NCBI GenBank assembly: GCA_017999915.1
Contig: JAGNKX010000020.1
Coordinates: 26,701-90,700 of the forward strand
DNA from: Spirochaetota bacterium
GTDB taxonomy: Bacteria; Spirochaetota; UBA4802; UBA5550
Length of the DNA: 64,000 nucleotides
Direction of reading: 5' to 3'
In this document: positions 32,726-40,331 of the stretch, piece by piece
Numbering within the stretch: position 1 is the first letter of the stretch
Layout of the letters: each line of letters begins with the position of its first letter
Notes under the pieces: model-generated
What the model was told of the DNA's origin: nothing
The model's database searches: none
The model's input: only the letters and a program-made list of their open reading frames with translations
Position numbers and translations under genes: made by a program

Positions 32726-34732
32726 ATGAAACGACTTGGCATGATAATGGTGATCTTCATCAGCTGCCTTGCTGTCATGACCGGCTGCGGCGACGATGGG
32801 AACAAAAAACGAGTATGGCCTTTTTCTGATAGCACTTCTACAGATTCTACGACAGATGGTGCAGATACCGATAATGCCACGAACACATTCCATGGTCCGG
32901 CCACCGTAGAGGCCACTGACGCGGATTATAAAGACAAGGTCGGTATTAATTGGTCCACCATTGACAAGGCCGTGAGCTATAATGTATACCGTTCCGATAA
33001 GATAGGGGGTCCCTTCGCCGCCAAGATCGGGTCCGTTGATGCCGATAACCTGGTCAATGCAGATTCCACCGTTGTGACCACCACCACGCCGACCAGCACT
33101 GACCCGGGCACTGTTACGACCACCGCCACCGGCGGCGACTGCGACAATCCGGTATATCAGGCCACGTATCAGTCAGCGAGAGATATCGGCGATGGAATAC
33201 ACATTCCTTATACAACCGGAATCTGGTTGCCTGGAGTGGGCTGGACTTATACATCTGAGCACTATTCTGTGAGATTGCGGGTGGGCAGTGTAGTTGATAC
33301 CGTAATTGAGTTTATCGGTAAAAATTTGTTCACAGGAACCACCTGGACCCAGACCATGATTGTGGCGGAATTCAACAATGCCCTGGGCAGTTACGGCACC
33401 TGTTATGCTGTCACTGTCAATGGGAAAAAGTATATCAAGATTGTAAGCTCTTATGCAATTACTCTTTCCAGCGATTATGATTTGCCCGGTAATATCCTCT
33501 GGGTCGGTCTCGATTTTCTTGATGAAAGCTCCAATTCTTCCACTGTGGTAACGGCCAATCCGGTTTTGATCTCCTGCGGCGATCTCACCAGCCCCACTGT
33601 ATCGGAAGTGAGCCCTAAAAACGGCGCCACGGATATCGCACTGAACGCGAAAGTTTCCGTCGCCTTCAGCGAGGCCATTGACACAGCCACCATGAACAGC
33701 TCAAGCTTTACACTCTCTGCGGGCGAAACCGCTGTGGCGGGCACGGTTTCCAACACCGGCGTTTTTACGCCATCGGCTGCGCTGGCGCCAAGCACGGAGT
33801 ATACGGCCACCATAACCACTGCCGTGACCGACCTGGCCGGGAATCACCTTGAATCAGATTACGTATGGAAATTCACTACCTGCGCCGCTTCCTCCAGTTC
33901 CTCCGTGTCATATTATTATATTGATTCCGATGTTTCCCAGGGCGGCATCTACTACTACGCTATCACCGCCGTCGATGCCGACGGCAATGAAAGCGTCATG
34001 CCCACGCTGGGTGAAGAGGGATCCACCAAGGCCAACGACAATGTGCCTTCCAAGGTGGCGATCTGCTCCGCTTCCAAGGGTCAGGCCGGCGGAATAACGG
34101 TTACCTGGGGAGAGGCGACAGGCGCGGATTATTACCGGGTGTACCGTGTCGACTCTTCTTCCATTCAGGTCCAGGTAGGCGGCAATATTACCGGCACCTC
34201 CTATACAGATACAACGGTTGATGTTGGCGTATACTCTTACAAAGTGACGCCCTATAACTCCTCCGGGGCGGGCGGCAGCAGCGGTCTTGACCAGGGGCAT
34301 CGGGCCGCCACTGAATACGAATTCTTTGATCTGGTTTATATGGAAGAGGAATCGGCTCTGAGCAGGATAAGCAAACTGCAGGCGAGCGGACTTGATATGA
34401 TCGGAACTGAAACCGTTAACGATTTAGCAGAGGGTAGTAATGGCACTTGCAATTACAATGCCGCCTATGACTTATGGTCAGATAAGGCGACCGTGCTCAT
34501 AACCTTCACCAATTACTCTGATTACTTATTAACGCTTAACGGTACTCAAACCACTGTGGCAAATTCATCAGGAACGGGAACAATTACGGGTACGTTAACC
34601 GTAACCGGTTTATACTCCGGGACTGTGGGTTTTAATCTGTCGCTTACAAACCAAAACGCCAGCGGCGGCACTTATACGGTGACGCAGACCGGCGGGTCTG
34701 CGACCACGATCCCCTATGATTACGTGCCTTAA
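32726..34732 (+). CDS. Large Fn3/Ig-like surface lipoprotein
   Basis: 668-residue predicted lipoprotein: signal peptide MKRLGMIMVIFISCLAVMTGC with lipid Cys at 21, then an acidic Ser/Thr-rich linker. An Fn3 first half (VEATDADYKDKVGINWS...SYNVYRSDK) is interrupted by about 300 residues. The insert holds a module with VIEFIGK...AEFNNALG...CYAVTVNGKKYIKIVSS, then a Big_5 Ig-like domain (SPTVSEVSPKNGATDIALNAKVSVAFSEAI). The Fn3 then resumes (YYYAITAVDADGNES) and a second Fn3 follows (ITVTWGEATGADYYRVYR). The C-terminal 140 residues form a separate beta-rich domain shared with the next gene. Probably exposed at the cell surface; ligand unknown. Start ATG 32726 has GAGGG upstream. Confidence 0.78.
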   Translation: MKRLGMIMVIFISCLAVMTGCGDDGNKKRVWPFSDSTSTDSTTDGADTDNATNTFHGPATVEATDADYKDKVGINWSTIDKAVSYNVYRSDKIGGPFAAKIGSVDADNLVNADSTVVTTTTPTSTDPGTVTTTATGGDCDNPVYQATYQSARDIGDGIHIPYTTGIWLPGVGWTYTSEHYSVRLRVGSVVDTVIEFIGKNLFTGTTWTQTMIVAEFNNALGSYGTCYAVTVNGKKYIKIVSSYAITLSSDYDLPGNILWVGLDFLDESSNSSTVVTANPVLISCGDLTSPTVSEVSPKNGATDIALNAKVSVAFSEAIDTATMNSSSFTLSAGETAVAGTVSNTGVFTPSAALAPSTEYTATITTAVTDLAGNHLESDYVWKFTTCAASSSSSVSYYYIDSDVSQGGIYYYAITAVDADGNESVMPTLGEEGSTKANDNVPSKVAICSASKGQAGGITVTWGEATGADYYRVYRVDSSSIQVQVGGNITGTSYTDTTVDVGVYSYKVTPYNSSGAGGSSGLDQGHRAATEYEFFDLVYMEEESALSRISKLQASGLDMIGTETVNDLAEGSNGTCNYNAAYDLWSDKATVLITFTNYSDYLLTLNGTQTTVANSSGTGTITGTLTVTGLYSGTVGFNLSLTNQNASGGTYTVTQTGGSATTIPYDYVP

Positions 34733-34766
34733 TTATCGGTTGTATTGAACGAGATAGAATAACTGC

Positions 34767-34797
34767 CCGGGGCGCGCTGCGGCGCGCCCCGGTTTTT
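34767..34797 (+). terminator. Intrinsic terminator of first Fn3 lipoprotein
   Basis: Ten-base perfect GC-rich arms (CCGGGGCGCG / CGCGCCCCGG), six-base loop, five T. Confidence 0.92.
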
Positions 34798-34903
34798 ATC
34801 TTATAGCTGTTTTGGTTTCTACAATTATATTGTGCATTAATTCCGGCCCATGATAGAGGAGTTAATAGTTTCCTTTATTGACATCCGGAACAAATAAATA
34901 AAT

Positions 34904-35006
34904 GACTTGTTTTAAAATTATTTTTTATGGGGTATAAGGGGTGAAGCCCCTTATAAGCCCCGCAGGGGTTCCCTGCGAGGCCGAGACGCCAGATTTGGAA
35001 CAAGTC
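34904..35006. repeat. MITE-like dispersed repeat, copy 1
   Basis: 103 bp bounded by GACTTGTT and AACAAGTC inverted ends. The interior has GGGG-TATAAGGGG then GAAGCCCCTTATAAGCCCC (nested stems) and CGAGACGC. Copy 2 at 57202-57314 shares ends, the AAGGGG...AAGCCC core and CGAGACGC. No coding capacity. Confidence 0.75.
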
Positions 35007-35036
35007 TAATCTCAAAGAAGTATTATCGGAGGCTGA

Positions 35037-36668
35037 ATGAAGAAATCAGTATTATTGACTGTACTGCTATGCGCCTGCCTTGGCGCGGCCCTGGGCTGCG
35101 AACAGGGCGGTGACAACTCAAAAAAGAATTCGTCACTCCTGGGCCTGTTAACCGGGGATTCGGGAATCGGAGGAGCGTCGATAGACGCGCCCGCGTCCGT
35201 GACAGCAACGGATGGCGTCCACTCAGATAAGATCGGGATAACCTGGGAAGTTGTGGACGGAGCGGCCGGCTACAAGGTATATCGTTCCGATACAAAGGAT
35301 GGGACCTTTACATCAATCGGCACCGTCCTTGCAGCCGACCTGGCAGCGACCCAGGTATCCAGCAAAAAGTCCATTGTCGCGGTTAAGCCCCTCTATTCGT
35401 CCGATTCCACCGCAACGACACAGGCCGTGTTCCAGTCCGATGTGGACCTCGGTGCCGCGGATTGGTTCGGCAACATCGGCGTTTATATCATAGGGCTTTC
35501 CACCTGCAAGATACATATCGTTATCGGCGATTCCATTGACACGGTGGTGGAATTTTCCGGCCATACCTGGGGGAGTTTCTATACCCAGGACGAAGTGGTC
35601 GATCTGATCAATGCCGCGGTCGGCACAACGGTCTGCTATGCCGTTGACGATGGCGACGCGAAATATGTCAAGATAGTGAGCACCGGGGGCGCCATCACCC
35701 TGGAAAACGATAACGATCCACTCATCTATGTGCCCCTGAAGCATCTCCTGAAAAGCGACGCGACAAAATCCACGGTTATCACCGTTGAGCCGGTTGTAGT
35801 GGATGACGGCGAAGATGATGGCGATGACGGCAGCGGCGCCGGAGACGGCGGAAGCACCGAGCAATCCGGCTATTGTTTTACCGATACAGACATAACCGTC
35901 GGGACACATTATTTTTACGCTGTCACAGCCATCGATCAGAATGACGCGGAAAGCGTGTACAGCGCCGTTGACGAAGGATTCTCCGCTGACCCGAACGCGC
36001 CGGGTAAAGTGACCGGCGTCACCGCCAGTGACGGCTCCTATGCGGACAGGGTCTCAATTGCCTGGACCGCCGTTGACAGGGCCACGAAGTACAGGGTGTT
36101 CCGCACGGATTGGAATAACGCCTCTGTCCAGGTGGGAGGCGATATCACCGGCACTTCCTGCGAGGATACCGGCGTTCCCGCCGGCGCGTTCAAATACAAG
36201 GTGGTTCCCTTCGCCGACACCCTTGAAGGCGTTCACAGCGATCCGGACCAGGGCTATCGTTCCGTGACCGATCATGAATTCTTCACGGAATTCATGACAT
36301 CCATTAACTACACGTCGAAGCGGCTCACGAAGATGGGCAGTCTCGGCAACCAGACCATCACCGACATTAACGGCGGCGGCACCTGCGTCTATACCGCCTC
36401 AGGAGGACTTTCGGGCGCTGATATATTGATCGCCTATACCGATTATTGCGATCTCTATATGACCATGAATGGCAGCCAGCATACGGTCATTACAGACGTG
36501 TTGTCGCAGAACGGGACCCTCTCCGGCTGCCAGATTGACGTTGCCGGCGTTTATACCGGTTACGTCCGCTATGACCTGGTCATCAAGAGCGGAAAGCCGG
36601 CAGGCGGTTATTACTATGTGAGCCAGAATGGCGGCGCCGAGACACAAATCCCGTATAACTATCAGTAA
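35037..36668 (+). CDS. Fn3-type surface lipoprotein, paralog of preceding
   Basis: 543-residue lipoprotein with a signal peptide MKKSVLLTVLLCACLGAALGC (lipid Cys at 21). Architecture copies the gene upstream without the Big_5 domain: Fn3 first half (SVTATDGVHSDKIGITWEVVDGAAGYKVYRSD), insertion with VVEFSGH...VVDLINAAVGTTVCYAV...KYVKIVS, an acidic Asp/Gly linker, Fn3 second half (HYFYAVTAIDQNDAESVYS), a second Fn3 (VSIAWTAVDRATKYRVFRTD), then the shared beta-rich C-terminal domain ending QIPYNYQ. Both genes end in a near-identical '-IPYxY-' tail. The pair arose by duplication; role is likely adhesion or surface assembly, which is inference. Confidence 0.78.
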   Translation: MKKSVLLTVLLCACLGAALGCEQGGDNSKKNSSLLGLLTGDSGIGGASIDAPASVTATDGVHSDKIGITWEVVDGAAGYKVYRSDTKDGTFTSIGTVLAADLAATQVSSKKSIVAVKPLYSSDSTATTQAVFQSDVDLGAADWFGNIGVYIIGLSTCKIHIVIGDSIDTVVEFSGHTWGSFYTQDEVVDLINAAVGTTVCYAVDDGDAKYVKIVSTGGAITLENDNDPLIYVPLKHLLKSDATKSTVITVEPVVVDDGEDDGDDGSGAGDGGSTEQSGYCFTDTDITVGTHYFYAVTAIDQNDAESVYSAVDEGFSADPNAPGKVTGVTASDGSYADRVSIAWTAVDRATKYRVFRTDWNNASVQVGGDITGTSCEDTGVPAGAFKYKVVPFADTLEGVHSDPDQGYRSVTDHEFFTEFMTSINYTSKRLTKMGSLGNQTITDINGGGTCVYTASGGLSGADILIAYTDYCDLYMTMNGSQHTVITDVLSQNGTLSGCQIDVAGVYTGYVRYDLVIKSGKPAGGYYYVSQNGGAETQIPYNYQ

Positions 36669-36700
36669 ACACGCTTTTAACTTGATTGTATCCATGTGAG

Positions 36701-36729
36701 GCCCCTTGTTTTAACGAGGGGCTTTTTTT
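36701..36729 (+). terminator. Terminator of second Fn3 lipoprotein
   Basis: GCCCCT...AGGGGC stem (36701-36722) with seven T, 32 bp after the stop. Confidence 0.88.
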
Positions 36730-36781
36730 ATAATTATACTTGAATATTTACCGAGGTGATGCAGTATATTTATGGATATGT

Positions 36782-36963
36782 CATCGCGAGCAAAGCGAAG
36801 CGCCCCTCGACGGTTCGACAGGCTTGTCCTGAGCGACGTCGAAGGGCTCACCGCATCGCTTTACTCGGGGACCAACTGGCTGCCGGGCGCTCGCCCCGAG
36901 CGTAGTCGAGGGGAAGCCGGGGCATGTTTCGTTATCCCGATGGAATCGGGAATCCTCGCAATG
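36782..36963. repeat. Dispersed repeat element with CATYGCGAG ends
   Basis: About 180 bp. It opens CATCGCGAG and closes CTCGCAATG (inverted ends). The middle holds GTTCGACAGGCTTGTCCTGA and GCGTAGTCGAGGGG, phrases that recur as non-coding repeats in many bacterial genomes. An open frame through it yields low-complexity Arg-rich protein and is not a gene. It lies just before the START-like gene. Confidence 0.7.
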
Positions 36964-37039
36964 GCAGGTTTGATCATTATCTGCTATTATGGAGATGGCT
37001 TTTTATGGCTGCACTATATTCATGGAGAGAGTACGGATT

Positions 37040-37684
37040 ATGAAACGATTGAGCGTATTGTTTGTTCTGTTGTTCCTGGTTCAATTCACCGCTGTGGCAG
37101 AGGTAAGTAAAATCACGGTCAATGTCGACCAGGCAAAGCTTGATAAGGGGGAATTGCAGACCCGGATCACCGAACTGAAGACAACGGCCGGCGCCGTGAA
37201 GAAGCGCGTTATCGGCATTGTGGTCATCGACGCTCCCCCGGCAAAAGTGTGGAAGATTCTGGAAGATTGGGAGGCGATGCCCGCCTTTGTGCCCGGTCTC
37301 GAGTATTATAAGGTAATGCACCGGATCACCAGGGACGACCTGCTCATCGAGGGCGTGGTAAAGGCCGGTCTCATGAAGATACTCTATACGCTTCGCGTTA
37401 AGTTTGACCGTGCCAGGCTTACGCAGGAGTGGAGTTTTATAAGTCCCGAAGAAATCAAGGCCTATAATGATAAGGGTATACCTCTTAAGATGCCGGCATG
37501 GAATATAAAAAATGTCGAGGGTTTCGAATATATTGAACCGTATGGCGGCGGGTCGCGAACCCTCTACTACTATGCGCCCGTAATCGAGGCCCGGGGCGTT
37601 CCTGAATGGATCGAGCGGCTCCTGGCCAAGCAGGGACTGGAAGGATACATGAAGGGCGTCAAGAAGCGGGCCGAGGGCAAATAG
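37040..37684 (+). CDS. Exported START/SRPBCC-like protein
   Basis: 214 residues from ATG 37040 (GGAGA upstream). A signal peptide (KRLSVLFVLLFLVQFTAVAE) targets it out of the cytosol. The mature protein fits the SRPBCC (START/polyketide cyclase) helix-grip fold: IGIVVIDAPPAKVWKILEDWEAMPAFVPGL (strand, then helix with the typical 'P-x-x-V-W-x-x-L-x-D'), central strands, and a long C-terminal helix (PEWIERLLAKQGLEGYMKGVKKRA). Such folds bind hydrophobic ligands; in the periplasm it may carry lipid. It is not obviously linked to its neighbours by operon. Confidence 0.75.
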   Translation: MKRLSVLFVLLFLVQFTAVAEVSKITVNVDQAKLDKGELQTRITELKTTAGAVKKRVIGIVVIDAPPAKVWKILEDWEAMPAFVPGLEYYKVMHRITRDDLLIEGVVKAGLMKILYTLRVKFDRARLTQEWSFISPEEIKAYNDKGIPLKMPAWNIKNVEGFEYIEPYGGGSRTLYYYAPVIEARGVPEWIERLLAKQGLEGYMKGVKKRAEGK

Positions 37685-37710
37685 CGGTTCTCGGGCCCGG
37701 TATTAATCTC

Positions 37711-37739
37711 TTGACAAAATAGCACCCTGATTTTTTAAA
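37711..37739 (+). promoter_or_regulatory. Promoter of SCP2-M24 operon
   Basis: TTGACA (37711-37716), 17-bp spacer, TTTAAA (37734-37739), about 55 bp before the SCP2 start. Confidence 0.65.
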
Positions 37740-37795
37740 TGAATAAATGAATATTATCTTCAATAATTCATTTATAATTCACCAGGAGGTTTGGC

Positions 37796-38194
37796 ATGGC
37801 TAAAGTCAAATATCTGAGTCCCGAATGGCGGGATGAGGCGAAGAGGCTCCTTGCGGCGGAGCTCTCTCCTGAAAAGATGAACCGTATCTCCTCATCCATG
37901 TCCAATATCTACAAGAACTGCCCCGGCGGGAAGGACCGTTTCTTCCACGTCAAATTCGCCGACGGGGCCCTTGCCGCGGTCGAGGTGGGGGAGGGAACGC
38001 CCCCGGAAGCGGAGTTCGTGATCACCGGCGATTACGAGGTTTTCGCGAAAATATCCCGCGCCGAGCTGGGCGCGCAGAAGGCCCTCATGACCGGCAAGCT
38101 CAAGCTGAAGGGAAACATGGTGAAGGCGCTGAAGCTCGCGTCGGTGGTCGACCGGCTGAACAAGGTCATCGCCACGATCGAAGCGGAATATTAA
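37796..38194 (+). CDS. SCP2 sterol-binding domain protein
   Basis: 132-residue single SCP2 domain, a cytosolic lipid or acyl-CoA carrier. The helical N-terminus (SPEWRDEAKRLLAAE) is followed by the sheet and closing helices: FFHVKFADGALAAVEVGEG, EFVITGDYEVFAKISRAELGAQKALMTGKLKLKGNMVKALKLASVVDRL. The stretch ALMTGKLKLKGN matches the end of the Gfo-SCP2 fusion (IQGKLKIEG). AGGAGG precedes the ATG. It is 12 bp before the M24 gene, which has its own strong ribosome-binding site, so the two form an operon. Confidence 0.9.
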   Translation: MAKVKYLSPEWRDEAKRLLAAELSPEKMNRISSSMSNIYKNCPGGKDRFFHVKFADGALAAVEVGEGTPPEAEFVITGDYEVFAKISRAELGAQKALMTGKLKLKGNMVKALKLASVVDRLNKVIATIEAEY

Positions 38195-38205
38195 AGGAGG
38201 GGGCC

Positions 38206-39432
38206 ATGACGACAAAACTGAATCCCAATGATCCCTATTACATCGATTTCCCGAAGCGGATTCGGGACATCCAGGCCGAGATGGCGAAGCAGAAGATCGA
38301 CTGCTACCTCGGCTCGCGCCTCCGCACCCTCTCCTGGACCCTGGATGCCTTCTGCCCCTGGCGGAGCTTCGTCGTGATACCGGCCGAGGGGATGCCCACG
38401 GCATTCACCTTCGTCATCGACGCTGCCCGCGTGGCCGACGATACCTGGGTCGACGAGGACCATGTGCGCGGTTTCGCGCCCATGGGGGGCCAGGACCAGA
38501 TCGAGCAGATAGCCGATTTCATCAGGGACCATATCCCAGGCGGAAAGGGGAGGGTCGGCATCGAGAGCGGCATGTCCAACTACCTGCCGGAAGGGTGGCT
38601 CACCCACTATGAATACGAGCAGTACCGTGACGCCCTTTCAGGGTCGGAGCTGGTCAATGCCCATACCATCATCGACGCCCTGGCCCTCATCAAGGACAAG
38701 GGTACCATCAATCGTTTCCGGGAGGCTTCGCGCATCGTCGACGAGGGCCATAGGGCCGTCCGGGCAGCCCTTGAGAAGGGCGGATGGAAAGGTCTGACCG
38801 AGACCGAGATTGCCGGCATTGCCGCCCTGGCGATGCGCCGCGCCGGTAGCGAATGGGAGTGGTCCTTCACCGGCGGCAACGAGATCGCCTGCGGCTACCG
38901 AACCGGCCTTGCCGGCGGCGCCTGCACACCGGCGACCCGGAAAAAGCTCGCCGAAGGAGAACCCCTCATGGTGGATATCCACGCCATGTTCAAGCTGGGC
39001 CTGGGCGATCATTCGCACAACTATTTCATAGGTAAGGCCACGGACCGGCAATGGTGGCACGCCAATAATTTCCTGAAGATCGTGAAGGCTACATTGGCTA
39101 CCTACCGGGCCGGCATATCGCCGTCGCAGCTGGCCGAAAAGATGATGGCCCTGGCCGAGGAAGGCGGCTTTTCCGATTACATGGTACCCGGCTTTGAACA
39201 TGGCATCGGCATGATGGGAGATGAGTGGCGTATCGGCCTGAACGACGGGCCCTTCCCCTACTGGACCAACCCGGACCATGTCTACCGTGAGAATGAAGTC
39301 CTTATCTGCGCCATGCAGTACGCCTGTCCTGAGGAAAACATAGGGTTCCGCTATGAAAACCCGATAGTTATCGGTAAGGATGGCTGTGAGGAGCTGTCGA
39401 AATATCCCCTGGGGATTGAATTGGTGTCCTGA
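38206..39432 (+). CDS. M24-family metallopeptidase
   Basis: 408 residues, 'pita-bread' fold of the M24 family (aminopeptidase P, prolidase, creatinase). The N-terminal domain covers residues 1-165. The metal-ligand pattern is present: Asp in MVDIHAMFKLG, Asp in GLGDHSHNYFIG, His in FEHGIGMMGDEW, Glu in CPEENIGFRYENP, and a final Glu nearby. TGGNEIACGYRTGLAGG supplies the substrate-side loop. No signal peptide. Substrate may be an Xaa-Pro peptide or a non-peptide such as creatine-like or DMSP-like compounds, since the family includes these. AAGGAGGGGG precedes the ATG. Co-transcribed with SCP2. Confidence 0.85.
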   Translation: MTTKLNPNDPYYIDFPKRIRDIQAEMAKQKIDCYLGSRLRTLSWTLDAFCPWRSFVVIPAEGMPTAFTFVIDAARVADDTWVDEDHVRGFAPMGGQDQIEQIADFIRDHIPGGKGRVGIESGMSNYLPEGWLTHYEYEQYRDALSGSELVNAHTIIDALALIKDKGTINRFREASRIVDEGHRAVRAALEKGGWKGLTETEIAGIAALAMRRAGSEWEWSFTGGNEIACGYRTGLAGGACTPATRKKLAEGEPLMVDIHAMFKLGLGDHSHNYFIGKATDRQWWHANNFLKIVKATLATYRAGISPSQLAEKMMALAEEGGFSDYMVPGFEHGIGMMGDEWRIGLNDGPFPYWTNPDHVYRENEVLICAMQYACPEENIGFRYENPIVIGKDGCEELSKYPLGIELVS

Positions 39433-39689
39433 TGCGGTACTGACCGGTGCCAGAGTAAGCATAAGGTTGCTCTGGCACCGATAACTATCTGTCTTTTTTA
39501 CAGTGTCAGAGTAAATCTGGTCTTGATAAGTATTATATATACCGATTGTTATCGGTATATTTTTATTACTGGGTCAGAGCCCGGATTGTCGGGATTTTAC
39601 ATCAAAGCCTCAGAATTCCGGATGTACCGATAACTATCGGCCCCATAGGGGTCAGAGCAATATTCAGCTGAACACAATGGGGGATTTGT
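39433..39689. repeat. Repeat-rich intergenic region
   Basis: Holds an 11-bp stem (39445-39455 with 39470-39480), followed after 13 bases by six T: a plausible terminator of the M24 gene. It has copies of the CCGATAACTATCGG element at 39478-39493 (CACCGATAACTATCTG) and 39628-39642, and a related 10-bp hairpin ATATACCGAT-TGTT-ATCGGTATAT with T-run (39537-39564). The phrase GTCAGAG (or GCCAGAG) recurs four times. No gene. Confidence 0.8.
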
Positions 39690-40331
39690 ATGGTTAACCT
39701 GACCATGAAACAGTGGAAGAAACCGCTCCTCGCCGCTGCCGCCGCAGGGGCGATTCTTATCGGGCCCCTTAATCTGTTCCATGCCTGGACCGGGGTCGAA
39801 CGTTATCTCATCAGCAACTTCACCATAACAGACGCGAATTGGCCCTGGTATCTGCCCCTGCAGATGGCCTGCATCGGAATGGGTGTGCTTGTTTTATGGG
39901 TAATATTCAGGATGCTGGTAGCAGACCGGCTGCTGGGCGCGGAAAAGGGCCGGCGCATACCGGACTGGATAACCATCATCCTTGCCATCATAATGGTTTC
40001 GGGTGGATACTTCCTCTCCGCTGCCCTTCTCGGTTACGAGCATCAGCCGACGGTTTTTTTTACCCTCTATACCGCGTCGCTCCTGTATGTCGCGCTCTAC
40101 TATTCAGGTCATTCTGTAACGGCTTTTCTGCTGGTGGGTTACGCGGGGACCTTCGCCGAGGCGCTGCTCCTGGCCCCGTCCGTCGGGTACTATGAGTTTG
40201 CTCACAAGGAGCTATTCGGCCGCGCGCCGTCGTGGCTTCCCTTCGTGTATGGATGGGTGGGTGTCTATATCCACACGGTGTCGCGGGAGATCGGGCGGGA
40301 GGAAAAGGTCAGCCTTTCAGCTTATCTGTGA
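39690..40331 (+). CDS. Multi-pass membrane protein, unknown
   Basis: 213 residues with about six hydrophobic segments: LLAAAAAGAILIGPLNLF, LPLQMACIGMGVLVLWVIF, ITIILAIIMVSGGYFLSAALLG, PTVFFTLYTASLLYVALYYSG, SVTAFLLVGYAGTFAEALLL and a C-terminal stretch. Conserved-looking polar features are a Glu in TFAEALL and aromatic Tyr pairs. I do not recognise the family. GGGGGA precedes the ATG. The gene runs into the convergent gatCB gene, with 23 bases of 3' overlap, which is unusual and probably limits both transcripts. Confidence 0.65.
   Translation: MVNLTMKQWKKPLLAAAAAGAILIGPLNLFHAWTGVERYLISNFTITDANWPWYLPLQMACIGMGVLVLWVIFRMLVADRLLGAEKGRRIPDWITIILAIIMVSGGYFLSAALLGYEHQPTVFFTLYTASLLYVALYYSGHSVTAFLLVGYAGTFAEALLLAPSVGYYEFAHKELFGRAPSWLPFVYGWVGVYIHTVSREIGREEKVSLSAYL

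Noticed and set aside
36772..37039. Open frame through the dispersed repeat before the START-like gene
   Set aside because: The product (RFDRLVLSDVEG and RPERSRGEAG type) is the known translation artefact of common non-coding repeats.
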